DNA from: Pyricularia pennisetigena
Taxonomy: Eukaryota; Ascomycota; Sordariomycetes; Magnaporthales; Pyriculariaceae
Reading direction: 5' to 3'
NCBI RefSeq assembly: GCF_004337985.1
Contig: NC_043741.1
Span: forward strand, 6,272,417-6,336,416
DNA length: 64,000 bases
Shown here: positions 32,655-44,600 of the stretch, piece by piece
How the letters are laid out: the number at the start of each line of letters is the position of its first letter
Numbering within the stretch: position 1 is the stretch's first letter
Program-made: the position numbers and the translations under genes
The notes under the pieces: model-generated
The model's input: only the letters and a program-made list of their open reading frames with translations
Told to the model about the DNA's origin: nothing
Database searches by the model: none

Positions 32655-34279
32655 CTAGCCTTCTCGGGCATCACTCGGTCGGACGGAAGCCGATTCAGGC
32701 TCTTGCTTGATGGTTGCGATCTGCGTCTGTCCAATATTAGACGGGAAATCATCATTAAAGGTTGGTTGTTGCGCACCAGCTTGAAACATCTGAGACCAGT
32801 CAAGTCCTCCAGATTGTTGGTTTGAGGCTTGTCCTGCAAACATAGGCATGCCGTTTTGGTTAGGGGGCATGGGGTAGTTCGCCAGCTGAGGGTTAATGTT
32901 CGCCGCCATGGTGTGCGGGACGGTTCCGTTGTATCCCTGATCGAAGCTGCCGGGCCGCGTGTTGTTACCCATCACGGAGCCTGTGACACTGCGTCGATCA
33001 CGGTCGTTCGGGTCTTCCATACGGTTCATGCTGGGCTGTCGGGACAAATGGTTCTGATCAGTGGACATGTTTGGCATGCCATCCTGGGCTGGGATCAAGC
33101 CGAAGGGGTGGACCATCCCATCCGGACCCATGTTGCCCATGCCGTTGATGGGGTTAAGCTCGTTCTCGTTACCCATCGCCTTCTGCTGGGCAGCCTGGTT
33201 CTTTTTAACGTGCGCATGCGGGTGCGAAAGATGGCTTGCACCAGTCGGGTTGCCACGACGAATCGAGCATTTTTGAAAGTGGCGCTTGAGAATGTCGCTA
33301 CGGGAGAAGGTGTCACGGCACAGAACACACATGTACGGACGGTCGCCGGTGTCTATTAATGTGTCAGTTGAGCTGTTTCCAAGTTTTGGGCGGCTAATAG
33401 GAGCCAGAACTTACGTCTCAAAAGATGCCTCTTGAGATGCTTGGCGTGCAGGTACGTTTTGTTACAATGAGGACACGGAAACTTTCCGTCAGCATCCTTC
33501 TGAGGGATCTGGTTCTTTGCCGCCTGGCTGCCAGCGACCGGAGCCTGGGGCCTACCCGGCGCGCTCGGAAGGATTCCTCGGCGGCCCTGAGAGCCAACGA
33601 CATGTGTGGGCGCATCGCCTTCCTGTTGCATCATTTGAGGCTGGGGCATCAATGGGCTCTGGGCATAAGGCGAAGACATTCCGCCTTGAGGGACCATGCC
33701 ACCCGCAGGCATGGGACGCAGTACCGGAGGGGCGCGGCCACCAGGTGGCGCGGGTGCAATGGGTTGCGGATGGGCCATTGCGGTCGATGCCTGGGTCATC
33801 ATCGAGGTTGTGGTGGGATAGCCAGGATGGGCTTGTTGATACTGCGGCGCAGGCATCATGCCAGGGTACGGGGCGCGTCCGACATTCTGTTGCCCTGGGG
33901 GCGGCGGATAGTTGCTCATAGTTGGAGTACCAGATGGGTTAGGCGTGGCAGTATTCCGGGGTGTGTTGTGATAGCTACCGTAGGGGCTAGCTTGTTGCTG
34001 CTGCTGCTGCTGCTGTTGTTGTTGTTGGTGCTGCTGCGCCTGTTGTTGCTGATGCTGCTGCTGTTGGTGCTGCTGCTGCTGCTGTTGCGCCTGTTGTTGC
34101 TGTTGCTGGGGTTGTTGCATGCTATGCGTCTGCGGTTGTAGGGGAGGCAGAGTTTGCGGCTGTCCCGAATGGTTTTGCTGCTGATTCTGAATGCCGTGCG
34201 AGATAGTCGAAGAGGGCGAGGGGTATGAAGCCGTAGTAGTCGTGTTTACCACATTAGCCGAGTATTGGGAGTTGTCCAT
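32655..34279 (-). CDS. PolyQ C2H2-type zinc-finger transcription factor
   Basis: Nuclear DNA-binding regulator. Two exons, 34279-33415 and 33352-32655, give 520 aa. The N-terminus is Ser/Thr-rich, followed by an extended Gln tract (residues ~54-96, interrupted by His/Ala). A Pro/Gly/Met-rich region leads to two tandem fingers. Finger 1 is C269-X2-C272-X12-H285-X3-H289. Finger 2 is C297-X2-C300-X12-H313-X3-C317, a C2HC variant. The linker is TGDRPY. The 62-bp intron (33353-33414) falls inside the codon for ligand His289. The tail after the fingers (KCSIRRGNPTGASHLSHPHA) resembles the Aspergillus RfeC group as I recall it; this is a tentative family link. The C-terminus has a KQEPE motif. A 13-kb gene-free stretch lies upstream. 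Confidence 0.88.
33985..34125 (-). repeat. CAG/CAA polyglutamine repeat
   Basis: An imperfect CAG/CAA array inside the C2H2 gene encodes the Gln tract, broken by Ala and His codons. Mixed codons suggest a selected Gln tract rather than a pure recent expansion, although length may vary between strains. Confidence 0.85.
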
Positions 34280-36837
34280 TTCCTTCTCAAAAACAACCTT
34301 TGCGAACGTGCGAACAGCTGACCATTCGACCCGGAGATTCCAGGAAGACTGGCAGAGCGCCTAAAGGTGAAGTGCGTGGTGATGCTGCTTGACGGCAGAT
34401 TCAATCCCGTCTTTGATAGGACGCGATCTGTTGGTCGAGGGTTGTGCGGGACGAAGCTAGAGCTTAGCTGTAGCTTTTGCGCTTGGTCGCGTTTGGTGGC
34501 GGATAGCTAAGGACTCGGTTGCCGTTGTCACTCAAAATAAATCTTCTGGGGATGGACGCGATGATCGGTTGTGCTACACCGAGGCCAAACTAGTTGGGCG
34601 CGTCGTCGACCGTGCTGGGGCTAAAAGCTTGGTACGAATAGTCCGTTGATTGTGGTGGATGGGAAATGTAGAGGTCTTGAGTGGAGATAAAACACACACA
34701 TGAAAAAAGGACGAAGTGGGTGATGTGAGGCTCAAGAAGGCGGTTCTTGTGGGTGGTGTGGGCGCGGGTGATTGTGGATTTTGGCTGATTGAAAAAGATC
34801 TTTGGGAGGAGGCCAAGTGGAGACCTAGGTAGGCTTGATGAATTTTTTTTCTTCGAGCCCTGGACGCGGCGTCTGCGCAGGAGCTTTCTGGTTTACGTCA
34901 AAGCTCGCGCTCTCCGTTTTCTCTCAGCCAGGAAGGGTAATATATCCACTTCTCTCTCACCGTCCAGACGTGGCAAGCACAGTGGTTCCCAGTCCCTGGT
35001 CAAAAACGCGCAAGGAGTAAAGATAGTATCGCGTAGTGGGCTGCGCTCTCCTTGCTTGCTTGGTGGGCGCGGAACGATAAAAAAAAAAAAAACCGTTTCC
35101 AAGTGTCGGGTGGAATGGTTGGATGAGTGGAGACCAAGGAGTGAGTGGACCGACCGGGAGGTGGAGGCTTTTATGTGGATCGAAGATTGAAGACAGCAGC
35201 CAGCTAAAAAGGTGGCAGGGGCGTCTCCAAAAACCAAAATAAAACCACTGGCAGGAGGCGCGTGTGCGCACGGTGGGTTTGCGTGGAGTATCCTCGGCTG
35301 CAGAGCATCCACTTTAGCGACGTTCAACGACAGCTACCTAGCTTGTTGCGATGCCGTAAAGAATTGAAGATATAATATCCCAATAAATAAAATAAATGAG
35401 TTGTACGGAAAGAGGCCGATTTTTTGGGTTGAAAAGAAGAGATAATGCACGCTGTCCACCTCTTCACAGCTGCTTACTCAATTAAAAACAAGAATTTGGA
35501 GAGAGGCGCTGACTTTGCCTGGTTGTCGAGGGAAATACTACCAAAAAAAAGTTCTGGGTCACGCTTCCTGTTTGTATTCCGCAGCAATCGGAACCCAACG
35601 TACCAAATCAAGGCGGGATCATTTCCTGACCAGGGCCCTGTTCCGGTGCCGGTCTAGCGCGCTTCCAGCGGTCGGCTTACAGTCGCCCTCAGTCTCCGAA
35701 ACACTTTTCCACCCACGGACCAGGAAGGGTGGCTGGGGATTGCCTAATTCTGACAAGTTGACGTCGCCAAGTGCTCTTCATGTCACATCACGCCAAATAC
35801 GTGCTTAAATTCTACAAGGACGTTAAAGATCGAGACGAAATCCTACAGATTGTTTTGTTCCTAATGTTCAGAGGGGGCGATTCTCTTTTTTTTTTTCAAA
35901 GATGTGTCGAGTGGCAACGTCAGAGTACACACCATCTTCATTAACGCCTCTCGACTTAGCCATGCATGCAGTTGATTTATAACATAACGTTTGAGTCCTG
36001 TGGTAAGAAGAGAAGCTATCTGATAAATCATACTGCCTCACGTGGCCGACCTCGGATTTGGACGCCGCCCCCTTGGAACGAGACCATGTATGGGTTGGCT
36101 ATTCATTGCGGCCTTGTTACGTCAAGCTGGGCTGGTGGACGCGATTCGGTGGCTCTTTTTTACGACGGCTATCGGTATAGAATATTTCACTATTGGAACA
36201 AAGCTACGGTCTTATTACCCAAGCGGGATGAATCCGTTTGTAGCGTTCTTAACTGCATGTACCTAGCCCTGCAGGGTCTGGGAGGGTTGTTCCGAAAACG
36301 CTAGTGTCAATGCGGTAGTAATTTGGGACCGCTTTTTCGCCCTTCGACCCCCCCAATACAACTCGGCAGGCAACATGAATCCTTGAGCCAACCACCTATG
36401 CAGGCAGGCAATAGCCAAGTAATTCCGCGGATCGACAAAATTTTCACATTGCCCATCGTTCGTACGACAATCTGGACATGCGTCTGAACTCGCCTGATAG
36501 TTCGTTTGCAGGATGGGGGGTCTTTTTTTTTTTATCCATTTGTTTTTTTTTGTACATGTTAACATTTTTCCTTTGTTGGCCCCAGCTGCGTTGAGTGGCA
36601 GATCTAAAAGCGAGCCTACCGTCCGAGCTCGGATTTATGTTCTGCCAACTGGAAACTAGCACCAAGAGGCGCCTTTCTAGAAAAGGAAGCCTGTTCATGA
36701 CGACATGGAACACCCCTCGAGCATGACTCTTGTTCAGCCCCTCAAAGTAGACAGGCGATGCGAGAGCGACAGCCATGGACAACATTAATCAGGGTCTGCT
36801 GCTCAGGTTTTCAAGCTATCGGCACTGCTACCCGATA

Positions 36838-37060
36838 TATGCTCACCGCTGTCGTCGCATTGGAGTTGGCTCCTGACGGCGGTAATACGGCGGGCATGGA
36901 GACGGTTTCTTTTTTATTTTATTCTGTTATATTTTTTTGGGGTGTAGTACCAAGTAGGCGACACAAGGATCATAATTGCCATAATTGCGCCAACAGTCAA
37001 AATTGTCTATCGCCTTTGCAGAAGTGCCCGAGGAAACGCCTTGGCTCCTACACGATGTAA
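36838..37060 (+). CDS. Doubtful small ORF with a hydrophobic segment and Cys-rich tail
   Basis: A short open frame (MLTAVVALELAPDG..., about 73 aa) with a hydrophobic middle segment and a tail with Cys in HNCHNCANSQNC. Some orphan fungal proteins look like this, but the frame crosses a T-rich low-complexity run that favours Phe/Leu by composition alone. No domain and no introns are recognised. Confidence 0.1.
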
Positions 37061-39587
37061 CCGCCAGATAATGCCTCGAGGATGGCGGAATGCTCTTCAC
37101 TTTTCTCCTCTAGTGTGATTTTAGTTTCCCCCTTTTTTTACCTCCATCGCTTGGGGTATATTACCCCTACTACTGTACTCCAAGTCGAGTGTGCTGGTTC
37201 CTAGTCATAAAACAACATTTATTTCCGGTTCACAATTAAATAAATGCATTATGACGACAAGTATGGAAAATACCTACTCACGCGAGTCAGGTCTTTAAAT
37301 AACAGAAACGCGACCAAAACACATTCGGCTACCAAAAAAAAAAAGATGTATCGCGTCCAAATTGACATTGCTTCAGGCCTAGCTCCGCGGGCATATTGGC
37401 ACTTTGCAGGCACATGTAGCTTTCCGTTAATCTCTCAAGATGCAAATATGAATTATACGCCCTGCGAAGCAAGTAAAGACGTACATTTTGCGTTGCGTAC
37501 ACTCTGGGTTGCGTTCCGCGATGGGCCCAAGAAAATGCCGCGCGACCATGTTACAATATGGCCGGTAGTTTGGTATAACAAAAAACCTACGGTCCTAGGC
37601 TTTAAAAGTAAGGTATGATGTCTAATTACAATAAATATCGTCCGCGAAGAAAATGGTATCCCGGCAGGCAAAATTTCTCCATCTGCGATCCTTAGTGGCA
37701 GCTTCTCCACTGCATGCCACGTTTTGCATTGAGGGGCCACAGGGCAGATAATACCACGGTGCTCATGACCCCCCAAAGGTCGGATCTGAAACGGATTGAG
37801 CAGGCAGGACAAACAGCGGGAAAAAGACGTTATGGAAAAATTTACAGTACCACGCGGGACGAGTGTGGTTGGACAAACGATTTGCTTCTGCAAGTGGGAA
37901 AGTCTCGGCCGATCAAATCTTGAGTGGAGTATACCTTGGTAAGTACCAAGTAGACATTACCGGTCGTTCCGGGCTCTGGCGCGAAGTATTTGTTCCCGGG
38001 AAATAATAGATACATGCTCCTGCTATGCAAAAGCTTGCGATGGACGGAAAAAGATCATGACTAGACATGCTTGTTCTTCATCTGATTTATTTTCCAAGGC
38101 CTGGGTACCTAAACCAGCATAATGTTTCTTCAATTTTCAGATCGTCAAGGGCCCGGGCACAGGCATGGTTGTCAAGCCGATTCCACATCGACGTGCACTG
38201 GCGCATCGGTTAAAAACTGGATCCTCTGTTGGAGGCTCTGGGAGGGGTTCTCCTAGACGAATCCACATCCGTTGTGCTAAGGAGTGGTAGTGCGTACGCG
38301 GGAAGTTCCTCGTGGGTAGTACAGCAAGCAATCCACCAGGCAAGGGGACTAGACTGGTCCAATTACTTTCGCNNATATGCCTAGGTCTTGGTTCACTGAG
38401 CACGTACAAAACTTTATAAGCCTTGTTGGATATGTTGGTGCAAAAGCATTATGATTGGGACTTCAGATGGCATTTTGACAGACGTAATGGCTCCGGCGGT
38501 CCTGGCAGTAGTCCGATATCTACCAGACTCAAGAGAAAAAAAAATAAAAAATAAACCTCCGAAAACATCGTTGGTCTCGCTTTAACCTTTGCCAAAACGT
38601 GCGTGTCATGTGCTGTTGCCAAGTGTAAGGTAATCTATTTTTGCGTGCGTGCACTCCTGAGATTGGCCCGTCGGCAAAAAAAAAAACCAACTCGACCATT
38701 GATTACATTTCAGCAAGTCCAAGCTTTTTTTTTTCTTCCTCGACGGCTCTGCACTCTTTGATTGAACGACTGCTTGATTGAGGCGCTTGCCGTATCATAT
38801 GCGACATGGTGAGGTCAGGCAAGCCTGGACTTACTCGCTCACTGGAGGTCAGCAGAGCGAATCCCTGCTTGAGTTTATTGTCCCAGAGTATTGCCGCCGG
38901 CAAAATGAACAGCGATTGCCCGGTGACAGGGAACGGTTTGAATGGCACGCAGACGGTGCCCAAAGTAGGTTAGCTCGTTTCCCAGAAACAAAGGAACTGG
39001 ATCCAGGACCCTTCTCATCCATCCCTATCCATCCCAGGATCTATCCTGCTACGTAAAACGCCGCCAGAGGCTAGGAAATTGAACATGCATGGATTAGGCT
39101 AGTTGATTAATTAGAGAAACACGACGTTGGTCCGTGTTTCTTTTCCCATCTACGGGATGGCTATCTAGGTACCTTCCTACCTTGTGGCCAACACAATAAC
39201 CAGTTTTCAAAAGTCATACCTCCAGCGCAAAAACCTGTCTGGGAAGATTATCAGTGGCTAATTATGGTGTAAATTGATTACGCGAAAGGGAAAAGTGGGG
39301 GAAATATTGAACTCGTTATAGAGAAGAAGAGGGAAAAAAAAAAAAAAAAAAGGATGTTGTATGAAGGTGCTTGGTGTACTTGAAGTTTGGGGGGATATTG
39401 GCGTCTTGCTTTTACTGTCACCCGCTTGTTATTTTACCCACATAGCTTAAATTTGATTAACCGAGTCAAGTTCTTATGTCGAAGGATGATGTCTTGGGCC
39501 TGTTGCAGCGGCGTACCTCGTTAGTAACGATATCTGACTGCCCATGTGTTGACGGCTTCCTTGCGTGTAGATCAGTCCTAGCTCTGT

Positions 39588-40307
39588 CTACTGTGAAGTA
39601 GCATTGAGGGATAAATGGAAGAAAAGAACACAAAAATGAAAATTTCCAACGGTGATGCGCGAGCTGCCTACTCGTCGGTATGGCCGGAAACTGAATGTAA
39701 TTGGCACCTTGTCACACGGAGTTCTGCCCGAGAGAGTGGGACGCCAGGAATGCACATCTTTCTCACTCCGGGTTGGTCCATGAATTTGTGCCAAGGTTCT
39801 TTTGCAGCTGAGCGAGAAATTGGCCATGATATTGATATCATCAATGCAACCCACGGGATTTTTTTTTTTTCTTTTTTTCTTTTTTTTTTTTTCGCAGAGT
39901 AAACTCGCTCCATAATGGCTAAGACCCGACAGAAACATGCACATGCTTGCTTGTATCATATGAATAAACAACAACACATCAAAAGGGCAAAACACCAGCT
40001 GAGCGGGCCAAAGACGGAAATCATTAGCGCAAAAAAATTTTGAGGACGCGCGCACATTTGGCTGGTGTTGACCAGGGCCAAGTGCGCCAAGATGACAGTC
40101 TATAGCAAAACAGCCGACACTGGGCCGACAGCAGGCTTCTTGGACGAATGGATGGTTGGATGGCATGACCGTCAAGCTGACTCCTCGGTTCATAGGAACA
40201 TCGATCAGCATCAAGTAATACGCACACTCAAGTGCCCGAGCTTCATCCGAGCAAGGGTATTGGAACTCAGCGCTCGTTAGAGGCACCCAGGACGTGCAAC
40301 CACCCAT
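39588..40307 (-). CDS. Doubtful 239-codon ORF in the gene-poor region
   Basis: The longest frame in the 13-kb region, from the ATG at 40307 (MGGCTSW...). The middle is a Lys tract produced by a homopolymer run, which removes stop codons by composition. There is no recognised domain and no coding-like composition. Gly2 and Cys4 could suggest lipidation, but with so little support this is only a note. Confidence 0.12.
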   Translation of the reverse strand: MGGCTSWVPLTSAEFQYPCSDEARALECAYYLMLIDVPMNRGVSLTVMPSNHPFVQEACCRPSVGCFAIDCHLGALGPGQHQPNVRASSKFFCANDFRLWPAQLVFCPFDVLLFIHMIQASMCMFLSGLSHYGASLLCEKKKKKKRKKKNPVGCIDDINIMANFSLSCKRTLAQIHGPTRSEKDVHSWRPTLSGRTPCDKVPITFSFRPYRRVGSSRITVGNFHFCVLFFHLSLNATSQ

Positions 40308-41557
40308 GCTTATTTTACGATAGACCAAACGGTAGGTACCTAGTAGTATTTTGCGCCAATGGTAACATCAGACTTGGTACAGGCATAAGGACTACTTTCG
40401 AAATGGCGGTGACGGGAAAGCATTGAGCATCGTTGACAGCACAGTACGACAACTGGCTTGTGAGATTTTCTATTAGAAAAAATTTATACGATACTCTGGC
40501 GCATTTCTTATTTTGGTTTATAACAATAATCAGATGTATGTCTAGAGGATGTGTGGGATGAGATGTCAGGACGTCAACGAAGTGGGGAGGGCGGGCATCG
40601 GATCTTGGAAGAAAATTCAAGCGGGATCCAACGGGCCAATCAGCCCAGGATGGCTATTCTTTCCTAATTAGGTCAGATCATTTCAATTTTTACCCCTTAT
40701 GAGATATGAACTACCCTTGTTACAGTAGCCTACAACATACCAAGGCGCTGGGAAGAAGAATAGAAAAGAAGAAAGGCTATTTTGCCGTTGCCGTTCCTTT
40801 GGCCCGAACTTCGTGGGTGAGAGTATAGTCATACGAAGGGCATGCAAAAGAGTGCCTCGGTACCATTTGTGCAAGTTTTTGGGTATTGAGCCAATTACCT
40901 GATCCATATGCCCGATTTAATGCTAAGAAGGGGAAAACTAGACTAGATAAAATACATAAAACATTTAATCATGAACGCCGTTTGTTTTCAAACCAACTGA
41001 GTAGGTCTGGCAGGTCCTTTTCGGGTAAGCCGAATTGCCGTGGACGTCCTGCGATTGTTACTTTGGAAAAATGATGATGGCTCGGCAACTCTTTTTTTTT
41101 TTTTTCTCTCTTTCTACGACGAACCATGGGGGCTCCAGCCCCTCCAAGCGTCTGCAACGCGCTGTAAGGCAGGGTCCTGCCAGTAAAGATGTCGGTGATC
41201 CTCCAGTACTTGTCGGTGCCTTTACAAAATAGTACTACGGTATAAACGAGCGGAAACGGTGGAAACGGCCCACACATCCCTGTCACGTAGCACAAAGGTG
41301 GGTTTTTGTCGTCAAGCGATCTTTCCGCGCTTTTGTAACGGCGACAATCGACTTGCCCAGCGCGCTTCTTCGCGTCACCCCCATAGCATACAATGGTGCC
41401 TGTCCTGCCACAAGGTACCTCGGGAGTTGAGGCAAGCCTTGATGTGGTGGATCAGAACCCCGCGCCCTCTTTTGCTTCTCTCCCTCTGTGCAAGCTCCCT
41501 CTTCCTCAGTGAACCCCCAACTGAACTGCCGCTCGCCATAAGACCTCCATCTCCATA

Positions 41558-41680
41558 ATGAAGCTGCTTGCTGCTCTGCCCGCCGTTGTTTGTTCTACCC
41601 CAAGTGGAGCCTTTCCCACTCACCCAGCGGTTGATGCGCATGTCACAGTCGTCATGTGGTGGATTCAACGATCCTCATAA
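41558..41680 (+). CDS. Doubtful short ORF with a signal-peptide-like start
   Basis: A 40-codon frame (MKLLAALPAVVCSTPSGAFP...) with a short hydrophobic N-terminus resembling a secretion signal. The remainder is too short to be a typical effector, and no good donor is found to extend it. It could be chance. Confidence 0.12.
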   Translation: MKLLAALPAVVCSTPSGAFPTHPAVDAHVTVVMWWIQRSS

Positions 41681-44600
41681 TCAAGGGGTTTTGCTTGTAG
41701 CAGTAATGAAATGCCAATTTCGATTTCCATGTCCTCTTGCGGTGTTGAAAATCCAACCCACAATCATCCCGGTATTTTACAGTAGTATCTCTGCACAGCT
41801 TTTCGGCAAATGATGTTTCCCGGATGAAAAATGCCGAGTTAACCGTGCAGCGTGTTGTATTTGGATTGCCGAAGAAAAAAAAAAATGCGTCACGCGTCAT
41901 GGACGAGGTTGTCCCTGAGACAAAGCTGATGCTAATGCTGATACGTTGCAGGACGGGCAAACAATGACGGTACGCTTCCCATAACACGATTCACCCAACT
42001 GACGTCCGGTTCCTGTTTCCGGTTACAAACCGATGACTTGTGATCGGAGTCTTTGCCCGGTCGCTCACGAGTCATGGCCTCCCCTCTCCTCAGCCGGGGC
42101 CTACCCCTGTCTGATTCCTCGGTGCTTGCTGCGACACAGGAGAAATCACTAGTGCAAATATGCAATCAACGAGGGGAAAGGGGGGAAGACGATCAGCGCG
42201 AAGGAGGGAAGCAAGAAAAGAGAAACGAAAAGATAGAAAATAGAAATAAAAAAAATCTTAGCTGTTCCATGTTTTCGCTACGCACTGAGTCCCTCTCAGC
42301 TGCTTCCGGTAGTTTCCTAAGGTGTCATTTATTTCTTGGCAACAGAGCAGCCGCGCGGCCTCTATCTTTGAATGCCAATCGAACCAGGATGCTTCGCGAC
42401 GATGCTTGATGAGGTAGGTCTTGGCAATACGACACCAGGGAAGAAAAAAAAACGGCTCTCTGTCTACGAAATGATAAGTGTCTTCGTTGAGCGACTGATT
42501 GGCGCACCGTCTTGGAGAGGCACGAGTTAGCGCTATCATGACTAAATCGAAAAATCCTTCATGGGCTAAGCAACGGCTAACCGGCTTTTGATTTTTGCAA
42601 GGCTGGCTATCTATCTGCATGGCCGTCATTCTGGATTAGTGTGCGTCCTTGCGAGGCTACGCTAGCATAGCATAATGCTTCTTGTTCCAGTTCGCCGTGG
42701 AGTTAAATATCCTCCGTAGGTATTCTTTGGAACTGACAGAGCTTAGTCTCCGCTGTCAACTGTCTTGGTTGCCACTTTTTAACGATTATACTCCCTCCTC
42801 TCACCCTGAAAAAAACGAATTCCTGGAGTGGATTTCTTCTGTCGTGGAAAAGGTTCATGGGTAGGGTGAGACCGAAAATCCGCATGTGCTTTTTTAAACG
42901 TTGAATCGATCACCTGCAGAGGTAAGGGCCTGGGGCTGCGGGATCTTAATGCTTGAAAATCAAATGCCATTCATTCCAATCCAGTGCTGTGGAAGAAGCC
43001 CACACACCCGTTCGTTCCACCTCAGCTTTGAGGCTTTCGACGGTCCCACGCGGCATCCCGAACCACCCCATAAGGCTGGAATTTTGTGGCTCCCGAAGCC
43101 TACTTAGTAGCAGCGGGAGACCAGACGACGAGCTTTAAAGCTTACTGCAGCCTGTAGAGCAGCCCACCTTACCATGCCAGCCCTTTTTTCTTGTCGTCCC
43201 GCCCGTCAGTGGCATCTACCCTAAACCTTTTTTTTTTTTCTATTATTTCTCCTTTGTGAGACATGAACAAGATCAGGCACAGGAACGGGTCCCTGGATCT
43301 TGCCCACTAATCTTGCCAAGACTTGGATAGATAATATTAACGTCAACTACAAATCAGGGAATTGGCCTTTCGCTTTTTTGCTTGCATGACACGGAGAGAA
43401 GTCCTTTCAATTTCCTATCCTTTCTGATTTTTCCTTTCGCCTCTCATTCTCATCCTTCCCACCCCTGACCAGCCTTTTTGTTTTGCCGTTCAACCCTCAC
43501 AGTGCGGCGTGAGATAAGTCCATGACCGTTTAAAGAAACTGCCCTGGATAACGCTGCTTTTGCTAACGTGGGCAACGGTCACCCCCACGTACCGGGCCAG
43601 ATTTTCTTGTCGCACGAGTCGGAGAGCGGATTGGCGGGTCCGCGGTGCCCTCGCCCACCGCATCGAAATCCCGTTCATGCTTTCTACCTAGGTGGTCCCA
43701 CTTTCTTTTTTTTTTTTTTTTTTTTCCCACTTGCAGGTTGCATAGCTGGGTCGGTTACCGGATGGGCATGGGGGTCAACACATTCTGGTGCTATGTGGTA
43801 CGGTACGTAGCATTCACGTTCCAAGGTACTCGGCAGTACTACCTGCCTATGGCATGGTACTTCCTGTGAGCGAATGCGAGAAAAAAATACATGGGAATGA
43901 CCTTTCAGGGAAACGCTATGCCCTTCTTAGGGAGTGTGGATACTTGTGTTTTTTTTTTCGCTCAGAAACAGCCGCTGTGCTGGCACTTACAAGCATCCCT
44001 TGCCAGTAGTCTATTCGTGGCATGGCAGAGCTCTCCGCCCCGACCCCCTTTTTCTGTCCAACCCCCCTGAGGACTGGTATTCCCTGCACAAGACCGTTTA
44101 CATTGGTTTTACATCGAGAGGTTCATATAACATGACAAGAAAAAAAAAGTGAAGAAAAAATACGGAGGGAAAAAAAAATTAGTGCTCAGCCAATGTCGCA
44201 TTGCCAGGGAAATGAGAGGCAGCAATGCATGACCATCGCGTCTCTGTTTCTTGGTCACAGGAGCAACCAGTGCGTTTTATCCGTCGGGTCAACTGTCGTA
44301 GTATTTGTTGAATTTTTTTTTTTTCTTCGGGGATGGCCGTCCCGGTCGGTGTTTGAAAACACGAGGCAGGCAAGAAACAGATTCCTATACAGCAAGTGTA
44401 TGGGCTGTTATGTGTTTTGTTATACGGGGTTCTTATTTTATTATGTTTGTTCACGTCGGGTCGCTTGAACATAACTGTACTGCTGCTGTACCGAACACAT
44501 TGCTGCCCCTGCAGATCATCGCTTATCCCCCCATCAAATATACTTGGAAGGGTCCCGAGTGAAGTAATAACGTAGAATTAGAAGTAATAATATCAACTTA

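Noticed and set aside
34574..34816. 80-codon upstream ORF before the C2H2 gene
   Set aside because: The frame begins with TTG, not ATG, and has low-complexity Ser/Thr/Pro content typical of pyrimidine-rich leader DNA.
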